Below, piece after piece: positions 1 to 11,118 of a stretch of DNA of 64,000 bases (position 1 is its first letter; the number at the start of each line of letters is the position of its first letter). Where the stretch lies: assembly GCF_023065955.2 (NCBI RefSeq), contig NW_026623050.1, forward strand, positions 18,930,501 to 18,994,500, written 5' to 3'. Source of the DNA: Ursus arctos (taxonomy: Eukaryota; Chordata; Mammalia; Carnivora; Ursidae). The notes below the pieces were generated by a model that worked only from the letters and a program-made list of their open reading frames with translations, searched no databases and was not told the DNA's origin. The position numbers and the translations under genes were made by a program.

Positions 1-680
1 CAGGTGTATAACACAGTGATCCCACAACTCTATATATTATATATACTTTGCTCATCACAAGTGTAGCTACCACCTGTCATCATACAATGCTATTACAATA
101 TCATTGACTATATTCCCTGTGTTGTGCCTTTTCTTCCCATGCTTTTTCATTCCATAGCTGGAAGCCTGTATCTCCCACTCCCCTTAACCCATTTTGCCCA
201 TCCTCCCACCCTTTTCCCTCTGGCAACTGTCAGAACTGATGCTGCTTTTTCTTTGTTTATTCATTTGTTTTGTTTTTTAGATTCCACATATGAGTGAAAT
301 CACATAATATTTGTCTTTCTCAGTCTGATTTATTTCACTTAGCATAATACCCCTTGGGTCCATCCATGTTGTCACAAATAGCAGGATCTCATCCTTTACT
401 AACACCATACATACAAATAAACTCAAAATGGGTTAAAGACCTGAATGTGAGACCTAAAAGCATTAAAATTGTAGAAGAGAACACAAGTAGTAGTTTTTTT
501 GACATCAGCTATAGCAATATTTTTCTAGATATTTCCTAAGGCAAGAGAAACAAAAGCAAAGATAAACTGTTGGTGCTACATCAGAATAAAAAGCTTTTGC
601 ACATAAAGGAAACCATCAACAAAACACAAAGGCAACTTACTGAACAGGAGAAGATATTTGTAAATGATATATCACATGTA
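1..680 (-). mobile_element. L1 3' end with 5' inversion (twin-primed)
   Basis: Positions 1 to about 393 read as the antisense of an old L1 3' UTR or 3' end; landmarks include 'cacaagtgtagctaccac' and 'ttcacttagcataatac'. From about 394 to 680 the sequence switches to sense-strand L1 ORF2 C-terminal sequence, with 'ctcaaaatgggttaaagacc' and 'gcttttgcacataaaggaaa'. An antisense 3' end joined to a sense upstream segment is the expected product of twin priming during L1 insertion. The left edge lies outside the window, so the poly(A) end and target duplication cannot be checked. A 61-codon frame at 354-539 merely spans the inversion junction and is not a gene. Family assignment is from recognition of L1 consensus phrases, not a search. 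Confidence 0.75.
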
Positions 681-1124
681 TATTTTAACTGATATGATGT
701 AAGGAGATGTACAAATAACAGAGAGAGGACATGACTTAGAAGTCATTTACTTTTGATGTTGCATTGCATTTGGAAATTCTGCATAATGTCATTTTGAAGT
801 GAATCCTAGTTGTCATCATAAGCAGTTGTTTCCTTTAGATTATCTTTCATATCTTGTTCCCTTTAATTGAATCCAGCTCAGTCTGTGGATGATATAAGCT
901 TCCCTCAGTTCTTAACTTTCCATCCTCAGAAATAATCCAGATCACTTCCCATTTGCCCACTCTTATCTGTTGATCCATCCTTTCGCTCTCTCTCGTTCTT
1001 CAGTCTTCTCTACTTCCATCCGTGATGCTCTGTTTGGTTCTAAGTTTCTCCTTCACTGTACTATTTACCTCTTTGTCCCCATTTTTCCCCCTTAATGGCA
1101 CATGCTAAAACTGTGATTATACAG
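681..1124. other. Unassigned unique sequence
   Basis: AT-rich to pyrimidine-rich sequence with no frame, RNA gene or repeat that I recognise. The right part is rich in CT and may be the diverged upstream part of the L2 that follows. Confidence 0.5.
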
Positions 1125-1290
1125 CAATTTCCTTATTTACTTGTTTCTCCTCCTTGGGTTATTATTAGATCTATGATGGTAGTGATTCAATCAGTTTCTT
1201 TCACTAACAACACATTCAGTTACCACCAGAGTGCTTAGCACATAGTAGGTGCTTAATAAAATCTATTGAATAATAAAATGAATAACTAAA
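1125..1290 (+). mobile_element. L2 LINE 3' end fragment
   Basis: The segment ends in 'agtgcttagcacatagtag' followed by 'gtgcttaataaa', the usual L2 3' terminus, with decayed upstream L2 sequence. It is an ancient mammalian LINE with no coding content. Confidence 0.65.
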
Positions 1291-1577
1291 CTTACATTAG
1301 TAGTTAACCACTCATAGAAATATTAAAGTTGGATTCTAACTCACATCTTACAAAATGAATTCTCAATGAACTAAAAATTTAGAAGTTAAAAAATGAAACC
1401 GCAGAATTTTCTGAGCTAGATAGTAGTAAATATTTTAAAACTTTGGTGTGGCTTTTCTTTGTCATATTTCTTTCTCTTCCACCTCTTCTACTTTTTCATC
1501 TTCTCCTTCTCTTTATACTCCTTCAACTTCTTTGTGTTCTGTTTTTAGGATGGAAACATAAAAATCATACAGAGTTA

Positions 1578-1774
1578 GGGGCACCTGGGTAGCTCGGTCG
1601 TTAGGCATCTGCCTTCGGCTCAGGGCGTGATCCCGGTGTTATGGAATCAAGCCCCACATCGGGCTCCTGTGCTGGGAGCCTGCTTCTTCCTCTCCCACTC
1701 CCCCTGCTTGTGTTCCCTCTCTCGCTGGCTATCTCTCTCTCTGTCAAATAAATAAATAAAATCTTAAAAAAAAA
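1578..1774 (+). mobile_element. CAN-SINE (SINEC), near full length
   Basis: This is a carnivore tRNA-derived SINE: head 'ggggcacctgggtagctcgg', B-box region, CT-rich body, then (aataa)n and an A-run. It is flanked by the duplication 'aaaatcataca' (about 1561-1572 and 1775-1785). Its body variant, 'ctctcgctggctatctctc', belongs to the younger-looking subgroup in this window. Confidence 0.93.
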
Positions 1775-1786
1775 TCATACACATTT

Positions 1787-2070
1787 ATTGTCTTTAAAAA
1801 AATACAGAAATACTGTCAAGAAAATGAAAGTTCATTTGTATTCCATCTACCTATTTACTTCCACACCCCACAGAAACCAAGATAATATTTGTATTTGTTT
1901 TTCATTTGAGAAAAGCATTCTATGGACTAGAAGCTGAAATCATACTGATGACAAATACTGATAAATTTTACTGGGTATAAAATTTAAAATCAATTATGCA
2001 TCAGACCCATTATAAGCAAACATAAAAGGCAAGTGACAAACTTAGAAAAATACTTTCAAGTCATGTTAAA
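1787..2070. other. Unassigned unique sequence
   Basis: AT-rich DNA with no open frame, RNA gene or repeat family recognised. Confidence 0.5.
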
Positions 2071-2074
2071 ACCA

Positions 2075-2575
2075 TTATATCTATGGTGGACTGAATATGG
2101 CAGCACACTCTGTCGCTCCTCCAGGGAGAGAGGGCATATCTCCCACCCTCTTGGATGTGCCCCAACTTTGTGATTTCTTAACAATAGAGGGTGGCAGAAG
2201 TGCCAGTGTGTCAGTTTGGACCTAAGCCTTAAGAAGGCCACGAAGCCTTAAGAACCTTCCACTTGTGTGGTTTGTAGAGCACTGATCTTCTATGGAAGAA
2301 GTAGAATTACTTTGCTGGAGAGATACATGAACAGATCACCTGGAGAAGCCATGTGGAAAGAAGAGGCTCTGAGATCTCATGCTACAGTGAGAGGAAGAGA
2401 GGGCCAATTCCAGGCTCTAAAAGACTCCAGCTTGAGACAACATCTGATGGCATCTTTCTGAGGGATCCCAAGCAAAAGCAGTAGAATTAACCTGCTGAGC
2501 CCAGTCAACCCCAAATTCAGGGCCATAATAAAATGATTGATATTTAAAGCAGCAATCAACAACTGAATTGGAATT
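2075..2575 (+). mobile_element. MLT1-type LTR (ERVL-MaLR)
   Basis: The order of landmarks matches MLT1 LTRs: 'acctaagccttaagaaggcc', 'ttccacttgtgtggtttg', 'aagccatgtgg', then a terminal 'ataaaatgattgatattt' segment. It is a solo, decayed LTR with no internal retroviral region. Open frames on both strands here are by-products. Subfamily is not assigned. Confidence 0.7.
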
Positions 2576-2587
2576 AGGTACCTCTCT

Positions 2588-2905
2588 TAGTCTACTTGGG
2601 CCCCTATAAGAAATACCATAGACTGTGTGGCTTATAAACAACAGACATTTATTTCTCACAGTTCTGGAGGCTGGGAGATCCAAGAGCATGGTGTTGGCAG
2701 ATTCAGTGCCACGTGAGGGCCCACTTCCTGGCCCATAAACCCTGCCTTTTAGCTGTAATTCACATGGTGGAAAGTGTCAGGAATTTCTTTAGGGTCTCCT
2801 TTATGAGTACAAATTCCATTCATGAGCTGCACCCTTATGACCTAGTCACCTCCCAAAGACCATCGATTTGGGCATTAGGTTTCAACATATGAATCTGGAA
2901 AGCAA
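2588..2905 (+). mobile_element. Old interspersed repeat, family A, copy 1
   Basis: It begins 'tctcttagtctacttgggcc' and continues through 'cacagttctggaggctggga' to 'ttcaacatatgaa'. The same order recurs at 30,968, 53,757 and 57,346, so this is a dispersed family. I recognise it as a common ancient mammalian element, probably LTR-derived, but do not assign a name. Confidence 0.7.
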
Positions 2906-3137
2906 AAAAAGATTTAGAGCATAGCAGTAGCTAAAAATGCTACTGAATGAAAAATCTAAAGTGTGTGGTGTTGATCTTGACACTGGATTAGGGGCCAAAG
3001 CTGGATTGACCTCAAGGAGATTGTAAAAGTTGGTTGATTATAAACTGAATTGTATCCCCACACATAGCAGTGTTCAGAAAATTGTATAGTTGCTAAATGA
3101 ATATCTGATGAATAAACAAATGAGGTCTTATAAACAA

Positions 3138-3932
3138 GTAAAACAAATACCCCAATTTAAAAATGAGCAAAGTGAATAAATAGCCATTTTACCCAGAGCA
3201 CAGATATCCAGTAGATATATGAAAACATGCTCAATTCCATTAATATTTAAAGAAATGCAGATTGGAATAGTATTCTGGCTGGGTGTTTGTTTTGCCTATC
3301 AAATTGACCAAATTAAAATATCTGATACTAGGAAGGTCTGTGCTCTTATACTTGTAGTGTTAGTAAACATTGATAAGATGTTTTTGGAGGGCAGTTAGCA
3401 ATATGCACAAAATGCTTCAAAAATGCATATGCTCTTTGAACCACCAACTTAATTGTTAAAAATTTCCTGAGAGACTAAGAATTGTACTAATCTTTAGCCA
3501 TAAACATCTCAATGCGGCATTTTTTATCATAATAAAAATTTGTTTATGATTGTCTGACTTGAGATGAATTAAATTATGGTGTAGCAAAAATGATGTTGCA
3601 AAATTATATTATTGGCTTGAAAAGCTGTTCATGATACATTTTCTTTTCCTTAAAGATTATTTATTTGAGATCAAGAGAGAGAGAAAGAGAAAGTATGAGC
3701 CAGGGGAGGAGCAGAGGGAGAGAGGGAGAGAATCCTCAGGCAGAATCCCTGCTGAGCACAGAGCCTGATTCAGGGCTCAATCCCAGGACCCCGAGATCAT
3801 GACCCGAGCTGAAACCAAGAGTCAGACACTCAAATGACTAAGGCACCCAGGCGTCCCTCACGGTATATTTCTGAGTAAAAAAAAGCAGGTCACATAATGA
3901 TGGGTTTGGTATGATTCCATTTTTATTAAAAG
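3138..3932 (+). mobile_element. Old L1/HAL1-type LINE 3' part, split by a SINE
   Basis: Sense-strand LINE sequence: 'atttaaaaatgagcaaagtg', 'gaaaacatgctcaattcc', 'caaattgaccaaattaaaa', 'ttggagggcagttagcaata'. It resumes after the SINE with 'gtttggtatgattccatttt'. The reading frame is destroyed. An AT-rich tail (about 3,930-4,075) follows. Confidence 0.7.
3651..3859 (-). mobile_element. CAN-SINE inserted in the LINE
   Basis: Reverse-complement CAN-SINE: 'taaagattatttatttgaga' on the left and 'aaggcacccaggcgtccc' on the right. A degraded target duplication (gatacattttct / ggtatatttct) flanks it, so it is an older copy. Confidence 0.88.
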
Positions 3933-4075
3933 ATTATATAATATATAATATGAAACATAGGTTATATATAATCTTAAAAATTTTCATATATATGAAATAG
4001 ATATGTGTCATATATGACATCACGTATGTGATACATATCATGATATGTGATATATTCTATATATCATAAATATGA
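3933..4075. repeat. AT-rich low-complexity tract
   Basis: Imperfect TATA/ATAT alternation with several short inverted repeats ('atatgacatcacgtatgtg'), probably the expanded tail of the preceding LINE. Confidence 0.6.
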
Positions 4076-4087
4076 AAAAAGTCTGAG

Positions 4088-4284
4088 AAGGTATCCTAGG
4101 GAGTGTTAACAGGTAAACTGCATAGTGTAAGTGAGGCTGGAGAAGCATGCCGGTATCATTCATAGCCTTTAGTTCCTATCCCAACAGCAGGATGGAGCCA
4201 TTGTAAGATTTTAAAGCATAGTAACAGTAAGATCTGGTTGTAAAGATTGCTGTGTGGAACATTTTGGAGGTAAGCAAAAGAAAC
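4088..4284 (-). mobile_element. Possible fragment of old repeat family B
   Basis: Phrases such as 'gatggagccattgtaagatt' and 'aagatctggttgtaaagatt' resemble the 3' part of the family-B repeat seen at 7.1, 31.8 and 39.6 kb. The match is weak and orientation is uncertain. Confidence 0.35.
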
Positions 4285-4545
4285 AGCTGTAACACAGTGA
4301 CTAAGAACTTGGACCCCAGAACAAGATAGTCTGGAGTTGAATCTAACTACCAAGTTACCCCACTTAAAAGCCATGTAACCTTGGGCAATGGATTTAATCC
4401 CTCTGGGCCCCAGGTTTCCTCTTCTATTAAATGACGAGGATAATAGTGCTTACATCCCAGGAAGGTTATGAAGATTAGGTAATATAATATAAAGTGTTCA
4501 GAGTAGGACTTAACACCTACTAAGCTCTGTATGCTATTGTAACTC
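4285..4545 (+). mobile_element. MIR SINE
   Basis: Clear MIR order: 'cacagtgactaagaacttgg', 'ccatgtaaccttgggcaatg', 'tttcctcttctattaaatga', 'gaagattaggtaatataat'. It is nearly full length. A further MIR/L2-like 'ctcgctcaaggccatacaac' follows at about 4,590. Confidence 0.85.
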
Positions 4546-4639
4546 CCCCCTCCCCTTTTAAAATAAGGAGACTTCTAGAAGTTAAATAACTCGCTCAAGG
4601 CCATACAACTGTAATTTTGCAGTAGGGTATACCTTCAGT

Positions 4640-5470
4640 TGATGATGAGATAGAATGATCACATGTTCCCGGGGTTATAGTACGGCCTGCTCCATCACAA
4701 ATTAGTATCCCAAAGGGAGAGCAACTCCGTTAAAGATGTGATAATAAGTCATGATAGTACTTGCATATACATACTTGATTCCAAGTACAGTAAGATATAT
4801 AAGACATGAGTGGAGTTCTATTTTTTTTGAGATGATTGTAAATATTATATATTTTTCATCAAGGTAAAAACTAAGTACAAAGACGAACTAAGTGTTCTAT
4901 ATCCTGGAGTGTTTACCTAATGTATCTGATTAGCTCCTTCCAATGGAATGCATCTGCTCTGAAGTGGGGGGAGGAGGGATGGATTTAAAATGGGGGAAGG
5001 AAACATGGTGATGTATACTCCTCCTGTGGGATTTAATACCTCATCTGCCTAACTCTAAAGTTTATGCTTGGTCCATTGATTTATAGGCTTTCTCTTCTGT
5101 TAGAATGCATTGCTGTTGTCGATTTAGAACTCTCAAGATAACATTAATGAGCATCTCAGATCTCCTTGGTTACCACAAAGTGACACTGCCCAAAATGGTT
5201 TACTAACAGGTCTGGCTGCTGACAAACTTGTCAGGTGGAAAAAGTTGGGGAGGCTGACCCTTTGGGAGCTTTCAGCCAGCTTATTTGTTCTGGCTCTCAT
5301 TTCAACTTGTTACCTCCCTGAGAGCATACTTATTCCTAATTTTCCTTCTCCTAAATCTCATTTCATCCGAAAGTGCATTGTGACCCAGCTTATCAAATTA
5401 ACCTGTGCTGATGAGACAGTGGAGCTGATGGGCTATCCCATGTCATTGTGCATTCAAATGCAACAATCAG
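4640..5470. other. Unassigned unique sequence
   Basis: No coding exon, RNA gene or repeat recognised. An 88-codon plus frame (5,245-5,511) has no recognisable domain and runs into an L2 fragment, so I treat it as chance. Confidence 0.5.
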
Positions 5471-5474
5471 GAAA

Positions 5475-5580
5475 TGTTTACACTCTTATTATTCACTCAA
5501 TAAATATGTAGTGAACATCTATTATATTTTAGGTTCTGGGGGAGAAAATGCAGCGAACAATCCATAAGACCTTAGTGCTG
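5475..5580 (-). mobile_element. L2 LINE 3' end, antisense
   Basis: 'ttattcactcaataaatatg' then 'gtgaacatct', 'ggttctgggggagaaaatgc' is the reverse complement of the L2 3' terminus. Confidence 0.65.
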
Positions 5581-6260
5581 TGTCAGAGATCGTGAACACC
5601 TAGGAAGAATTTCTCCCCGGTAAACTTCTTGATTCTAGTGCTTCTTTTTTCTTTCTCCCCTAGTAGTTGCTCTCTCTACATATTTTTATTATTAATTCCC
5701 CATCATGTGTCATAGGAAAGGCCAGAGATATTGAAGTTTTTTGTATCCCTTAGCAGGGGATTAAGGTATTTTTAGCTCGTACACTAATTGTTCACTGTGC
5801 TTACTACCTTTATCTTTCTTCCTTAGAGGGAAATATTTTAATTCTCAAAACCTTATCACGATCTTCCCAATTTAGGCTATATTCATTATTGATTAGTCCT
5901 TTCTTCTCCACTCATTTCCAGATAACGGTTAAACCTCACTTAAGACAATTTGTGTCTCTCAGGGATCTAGTGTATGTGCAAGAGTCCTAAATGTCATTTT
6001 TTTTTAACCCAGATTAAGAATGTATTGATGAAATTTCAAATACCCTAACAGGGCCAAATAATGAGAAAGATTCACATTGAGAAAAGGAATCCAATTGGCT
6101 GAACCTCCTAAGATCTCTCCTGGAAACAAATAAAAGTAATGGCTGTAAAAGACTAGTGAAGTTAAGAAGCCTGTGCTTGTTTTGTAGGATGATAGCATAG
6201 CAAAGGACCTGGAAAAGTCATAAAGTGGCAGTAGTTCTCTGCTGGGGACAGTACTGCCTC
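5581..6260. other. Unassigned unique sequence
   Basis: Nothing recognised beyond a poly(T) at 5,999-6,005. A 113-codon minus frame (6,004-6,345) shows no domain and overlaps a MIR-like stretch. Confidence 0.5.
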
Positions 6261-6329
6261 TTGGGGGTATTTTTGGTTGTGACTCCCAATGCCTGGGGTT
6301 GCTTCTGGCACTTAGTGCCAGGGGCCCAG

Positions 6330-6515
6330 AATGCCCACAGCACACTGCTTAGCACAGTGTATAAACAACACTGTTAGTTCATTTCTTTGCCAAGGGTAAA
6401 GAAACACATGGTGAAATAGTTGCCGTAAGGCCATATTCCCAGCTAGTGGCGTAGCTAGAGACAGCCTGGAACTGCATTCCAGGAGCTTTCTCACTAGACC
6501 AACTTTTGTACATGA
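6330..6515 (-). mobile_element. MIR-like fragment, antisense
   Basis: 'cccagctagtggcgtagcta' and 'ggagctttctcactagacca' correspond to the antisense of the MIR/L2 segment normally reading 'cacagctagtaagtggcaga'. It is diverged. Confidence 0.45.
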
Positions 6516-6559
6516 CTGCTCCTTATACAGCCCAAGGAAAATTGTCTCATTCAAAAGAA

Positions 6560-6960
6560 TTTATTTAAGGTGTAATATTCTCATTCTCCTCAGATGTATT
6601 CCTCACATTCTAAATCCTTTGGGATGATTTTCAGTGACATTTCAAAAACTACGTAAGAAAATCAGTCTCATCCTGTAGCAGTAACTTTTTAAAACGTATT
6701 TTTGGAGAGGGGGAGGTGAGTTATGTTGTTTAGCCCCTCAAAAATGCTTTTATTAAACTTGACCATTTGCTTTTTTTCTCTACTTAGGCCAAATAACTTT
6801 TGACCACCCGAGGAAATCAAACCTATCTTCAAATGTATATATAATATGCTATTTTTAAGCATTGAAGGGAATGAACGTGCAGTTCTCATTCAACATATGG
6901 CATTCATTGCAAGTGTAGCATGTCCTAGATGTGTAAGGTTCTGTGGGTGCGGGAGAGACA
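6560..6960. other. Unassigned unique sequence
   Basis: No gene or repeat recognised. Confidence 0.45.
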
Positions 6961-6964
6961 CTGT

Positions 6965-7031
6965 GAAAAGAAAAGAAAAGAAAAAAGAAAAGAAAAAGAA
7001 AAAAGGAGAGGAGAGGAAAGGAAAGGAAAGT
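6965..7031 (+). repeat. Purine simple repeat (GAAAA)n / (GGAAA)n
   Basis: A 67-bp run of A and G only, starting as GAAAA units and ending as GGAAA units. Its translation gives the lysine-rich 'protein' of a chance frame at 6,846-7,073. Confidence 0.95.
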
Positions 7032-7109
7032 ATGATTCCGCCTCAGACATCTGAGAAAGTGAGTCCAATATAGCTGTTATAGTGACATTATGGGATGCTA
7101 TATGAATGT

Positions 7110-7515
7110 TCAGAAAGGGCACTTAATTCCAATGTTGGGAGTCAGATAGGCCTTCTGGAGGGTTGATGTCCCAGTTGAGAATTGAGGGGGTAGCAGGTGA
7201 TAATCAAACAAGTGGTAGTAAGCAGGAGGTTGGGGTAAGGAGAATAGGAGATGGAAATCTAGACAAAGAATAGTATCTGAAAAGCTTGGGTTAAACAGGG
7301 AAATGTGTTGGAGCTGTAGAAAGCAAATAGCTTACTTTGGCAGAAACACAGATAAGCTTGTCTGTCAGTCGAGAAATGGAATGGAAGGGATAAAGAGGCA
7401 AAGATGAGACTTGATGAGACAGATAAGCCAGGCCCAGCAGTTTGGGTTGTATTTTGAGGGAAATAAGTAACCATTGAATGGTTTTAAGAAGAGAATTGGT
7501 AATTATAAAAATAGA
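7110..7515 (+). mobile_element. Old interspersed repeat, family B, copy
   Basis: 'aggccttctggagggttgat', 'gttgtattttgagggaaat', 'accattgaatggttttaaga' follow the order of a long ancient mammalian repeat also seen at 31.75-32.3 kb and, partly, at 39.6 kb. Family name not assigned. A purine-rich section may include later insertions. Confidence 0.5.
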
Positions 7516-7519
7516 ATTT

Positions 7520-8735
7520 TCAATAAATCCTTAGCTTCTAAAAGTCAGAGCTTCATAGGATACACTCATTAGGTGCAGTGTATTCTTGTTGACATTCTTG
7601 TTGAAATCATCCCCGCCACTCCCATCGATGTTGTAAAATGTGTTTCTGGTCCTGGAGTGAGTTTGGTACAGATCCTGTCCTACTCTCAGTGCCAAACCCC
7701 TGTTCCCAGCCAATACTCCTAATTAGTGCTCATCATTGCTGGGGACAGATGTTGTCATAGTAAAGAATGAGGAGATGGTAGTTCAGAGTGCACAAGGACA
7801 GTGTCAAAGAGGGAGGATCACATTATCATATACACAACACAATTAAATACTAATGAAAAATGGCATTTTTCCTGTCATTATCAGGCTTTTGTTTTGCAAA
7901 GATAACACACTAGACAATATGGTGGAAGATATATAGCATCACTTCTATCGAATGAATGTTGCAGATGTAATTAACAATGTTTTTAAAAAATATGTTTTCA
8001 CAAATTGCTAAAGGATAGGTAGGCAAAGAGTGTCCACTGTATATAAATACACTAATTATAGAGGTGTTTTGAATTTGACCAAGCAATGCTTTTTATGTGT
8101 AACAATAGTAACACTTTTTTGACTTTTTTCTACATTAAATTAAAGCCTTAACCTTACTCACATGTTTACTTTGTAGAAGTTGTCGAATTTCTCATGCTGA
8201 TATACAAGCGAAAATTTCAGTTTGAGCCTCAATAAAATAGAAGTAAAACATTCTTCAGAAGATTGACTATGAAAAAAAGTAATAAACATGGTAGGAGTGA
8301 AAGAATAAAGATTTTCTCAAGATAGAAGATCTTTGTACTCACTTAAAATCAGATGGCAAGAAGACAGGTGGCAAGAGATTAAAGATACTGGAGAAGGGAA
8401 AAGAAATGGGACGTTTGTTTTTTTTCTGACACAACATAAAGGAATGAAAGAAAATAAGTTGAGACACAAGAACACAGAGGCAAACGGGTGAGAAGCAGAA
8501 AATCATTGTTTATTTATACCTCCTCTGTTTTCTAAAAGAATTTGATTTTGAGGCAGCTTATAAAAAAGGACACAGGAATAATAAAGTTAACAAGCAGGAA
8601 AAAAAAAAAACCCTGAGAACTCAGAAAGGAGGAAGAAGCAAATATGATTATCATGAGGTCTAATATAGTTGGAATGATTGAGTATCAGATTTGGCTCTGA
8701 AGTTTTTGGCAGTTGAAGAAAACGGGAAAAGTGGT
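7520..8735. other. Unassigned unique sequence
   Basis: About 1.2 kb without a recognisable repeat, exon or RNA gene. A 60-codon minus frame at 7,531-7,713 has no recognisable features. A short A-run sits at 8,600. Confidence 0.5.
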
Positions 8736-8736
8736 A

Positions 8737-9260
8737 TGTTTCCAGTTATCTCTTGCTGCATAACAAGCCATCTCACACCAGTGACTTATAACATTAACAA
8801 TTATTTATGATTATCTCTTATGGTTCTGTAAGTTGCTTGTAGTTCAGCAGGGACTTTCTGGCTCTTGGTCTCTCACGCAGTTGTAGTCAGTGGCTAGGGT
8901 TTGAATCATCTGAAGACTTGCTCATTCACATATCTGGTGCCTGGCCTGGGAAGACTCCAATAGATGGGCTGGAATAGCTGAGGCTTCTCAGGTGTCTTCA
9001 TCTCTCTGTGGTCTCTCTAGCATGTCAACTTCATGGTACTTCCAAAGGTACATAGTCCAAAAAGAGGCAAGCAGAAGCTGTATTCCATTTATGACCTAGC
9101 CTTGAAAGTCACTCAGCATCACTTTCTCTGCAGTTCTTTAGAATCAAGTGTCTAAAGCTGATCCATGCTCAGGTAGAGGTGAATTAGACTTACCTTTGTG
9201 AAGAGAAGAAATGCCAAATAATTTGTAGCATGTTTTAAAACTACCACATGATGCAACAGA
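8737..9260 (-). mobile_element. Old LTR-like repeat, antisense
   Basis: The left edge, 'tttccagttatctcttgctg' then 'cataacaagcc', is the reverse complement of a MaLR/MLT-type 3' terminus. The body ('gttgtagtcagtggctaggg', 'tctctgtggtctctctagca') fits an old LTR-type interspersed repeat. Precise family not assigned. Confidence 0.5.
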
Positions 9261-9450
9261 TTTCTCATTGTCAAAAAGGCAGCAGTGTATCAATTATCCA
9301 AGTTCACACCTGATGTTGTCAGTCTGTTTTACGCATAGTAAGGGGGAAGATCACCAATGGTAAGAGTAGAGATGAACAAAGAGTAAAGTTAAGGAGAAAG
9401 GTGTGTGTTTGGAATTTCTCTACAAGGAAACATTTAACTCTAGCATGGTA

Positions 9451-9620
9451 GAGCCTTGCTTCTCAAAGCGTGGTCTAGGACCAGTAGCATATGAGAGCTT
9501 CAGAGCGTGTTTGAAATGCAGACTCTTGGCCCCTACCTCAGACCTACTGAATCAGAATTGCATCTTAACAAGACCACAGGGGATGCCCGTGCAGAATAAA
9601 GTTTGAAAAGAACTGCTCAA
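9451..9620 (+). mobile_element. MER5A-like hAT-Charlie DNA transposon
   Basis: 'cttctcaaagcgtggtctag' at one end, 'gaaatgcagactcttggccc' and 'cagacctactgaatcagaat' in the middle, and 'gtttgaaaagaactg' at the other end match the short non-autonomous MER5A element. The 67-codon frame over it is by-product. Confidence 0.8.
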
Positions 9621-10690
9621 GCACTGCGCGAGTAGAATTGTTGAGCCATGGGGAGGAACAGATTATTCCTGTGTACACACTTAGAGTGGGCTACGCATCC
9701 TCCTTAATGGGACAGTAACAAAATATGAGTGGGCTAAAAAAAATACTAACTAGAAGTCATCTGAGTTTGAGAATTCCACGCATTCATTGACCATTACGTC
9801 TAGGATGGTTGTTAGGTATTTGGGTGGAACTGAAATGGGAAGAAGATCTAAATGGATTGGGGGAAGAAGGGTGCAGTTATGGAGGATGAAAGCTGAACTA
9901 AGCCTGGGGAGCTGATGTTGCAGAAGTATAAATAATGGTATTTAAATAAATGGCCGCCAGAAAGGGAAAATACCAAGTTAGTTTTCAGAGATAGATGTTA
10001 TTTTGGTGCACTGAAATTGTTTTATATGGAATGTTACTTGAAGCAAGTAGGTTATTGACTGAGACATAACCTTTGTTTTACAGAAATATCTTCAGTAATG
10101 ACATTTATTATCCTGATAAACATCCTATATATAGTTTAGCAGAATGGTATCAAATATTAGCAAATTTCAGTCCATCATCACTGATATTTCAAACTGAGGT
10201 TTATATTAAGAGTGTAGAGCTTGCAGAGTGTAGAGGGATCTTTGGGAAAATGGCTGATCCCAGTTCTGGGCCAGGGAAAGCATAAAGTATGTCTGGAATA
10301 TCTTGTCATATTGAAGGACAAGGGGGTTATTAAACACAAGTGGGTTCATGTCTAATGGACACCAGAGCCAATTTGTAGAGGGTTGCACTTGCCAAAGATG
10401 GGATAATATTAGCAACAAAAAGAATAATAATGATAATGGATTGAGACACATCAAATATAGTAAAATCCATTAGTTCTTAATGATACTTGCACACAAAAAC
10501 TCGCATTGGTCACCTTTGAATATGCAACACATTCTGAAACTGGTAAATGAAGTGAAACAATCAAGCATTTATATCACATTTCTTGTACAAATAGTATTTA
10601 AAGGTGCCAAATAGTTAATTAGGGAAAGACTTTCTGAAAGAATTTCAGCGAATAAATGTGGAAGCATTGGCAGAAGTAGAATATGACCAT
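9621..10690. other. Unassigned unique sequence
   Basis: No gene supported. Two frames (10,073-10,285 plus, 70 codons; 10,206-10,454 minus, 82 codons) have no recognisable motif and no splice context. Confidence 0.5.
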
Positions 10691-10699
10691 TGAACTCCT

Positions 10700-11050
10700 A
10701 ATGAAATAATGGATTTAGGCCATGATCATCAGTGGCTATTAAAACTATTTGGTGAATTGCTTTGGGGGAGCTTTGTAGTGGTGGAGCAGGCTGATAACTG
10801 CAAACCCACTGCCCACACTTAATGTCACAAAACACGAAAGACCTAGGTTTTATATGTCTTCTAATGGAACTACACGCCACTCCTATAAAATAGTTATGCC
10901 ATAAATGTGGGATGAATCTGATCAAGCCTTTAGCTTCCCAGAAAATATAAGAGCCAGAAGAATGTATGTAAAGTCCCCAGAGGGAGACAATCTGCAAAAT
11001 TCAGAAGGTGGAAATCTACTTTCTTCAACAAATAAATTATGAGGGAAGAA
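10700..11050 (+). mobile_element. Unnamed old repeat abutting the L1
   Basis: 'gatgaatctgatcaagcctt', 'gtaaagtccccagagggaga' and 'tctgcaaaattcagaaggtg' match a common ancient mammalian repeat that I recognise but cannot name. A related-looking block, 'gaccagtcctcctcatattg' and 'caaggaaagtctgagtaact', lies just past the L1 at about 16,920, so the L1 may have inserted into this older element. Confidence 0.4.
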
Positions 11051-11118
11051 AAACTGTGAGGGAAAATTTACAGATTAAAATAAAAAAAAACTGTGAGGGA
11101 AAATTTACAGATTAAAAT
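11051..11118 (+). repeat. 31-bp tandem duplication with A-rich spacer
   Basis: Positions 11,051-11,081 and 11,088-11,118 are identical over 31 bp (each begins aaactgtgaggg), separated by a short A-run, period 37. This is a recent local duplication at the 5' edge of the long L1. Confidence 0.9.

Noticed and set aside
6004..6345. 113-codon minus frame
   Set aside because: No domain, no splice or promoter context, and it runs into a MIR-like fragment; lengths like this occur by chance in 64 kb.
6846..7073. Lysine/glutamate-rich frame
   Set aside because: Encoded by the (GAAAA)n simple repeat.
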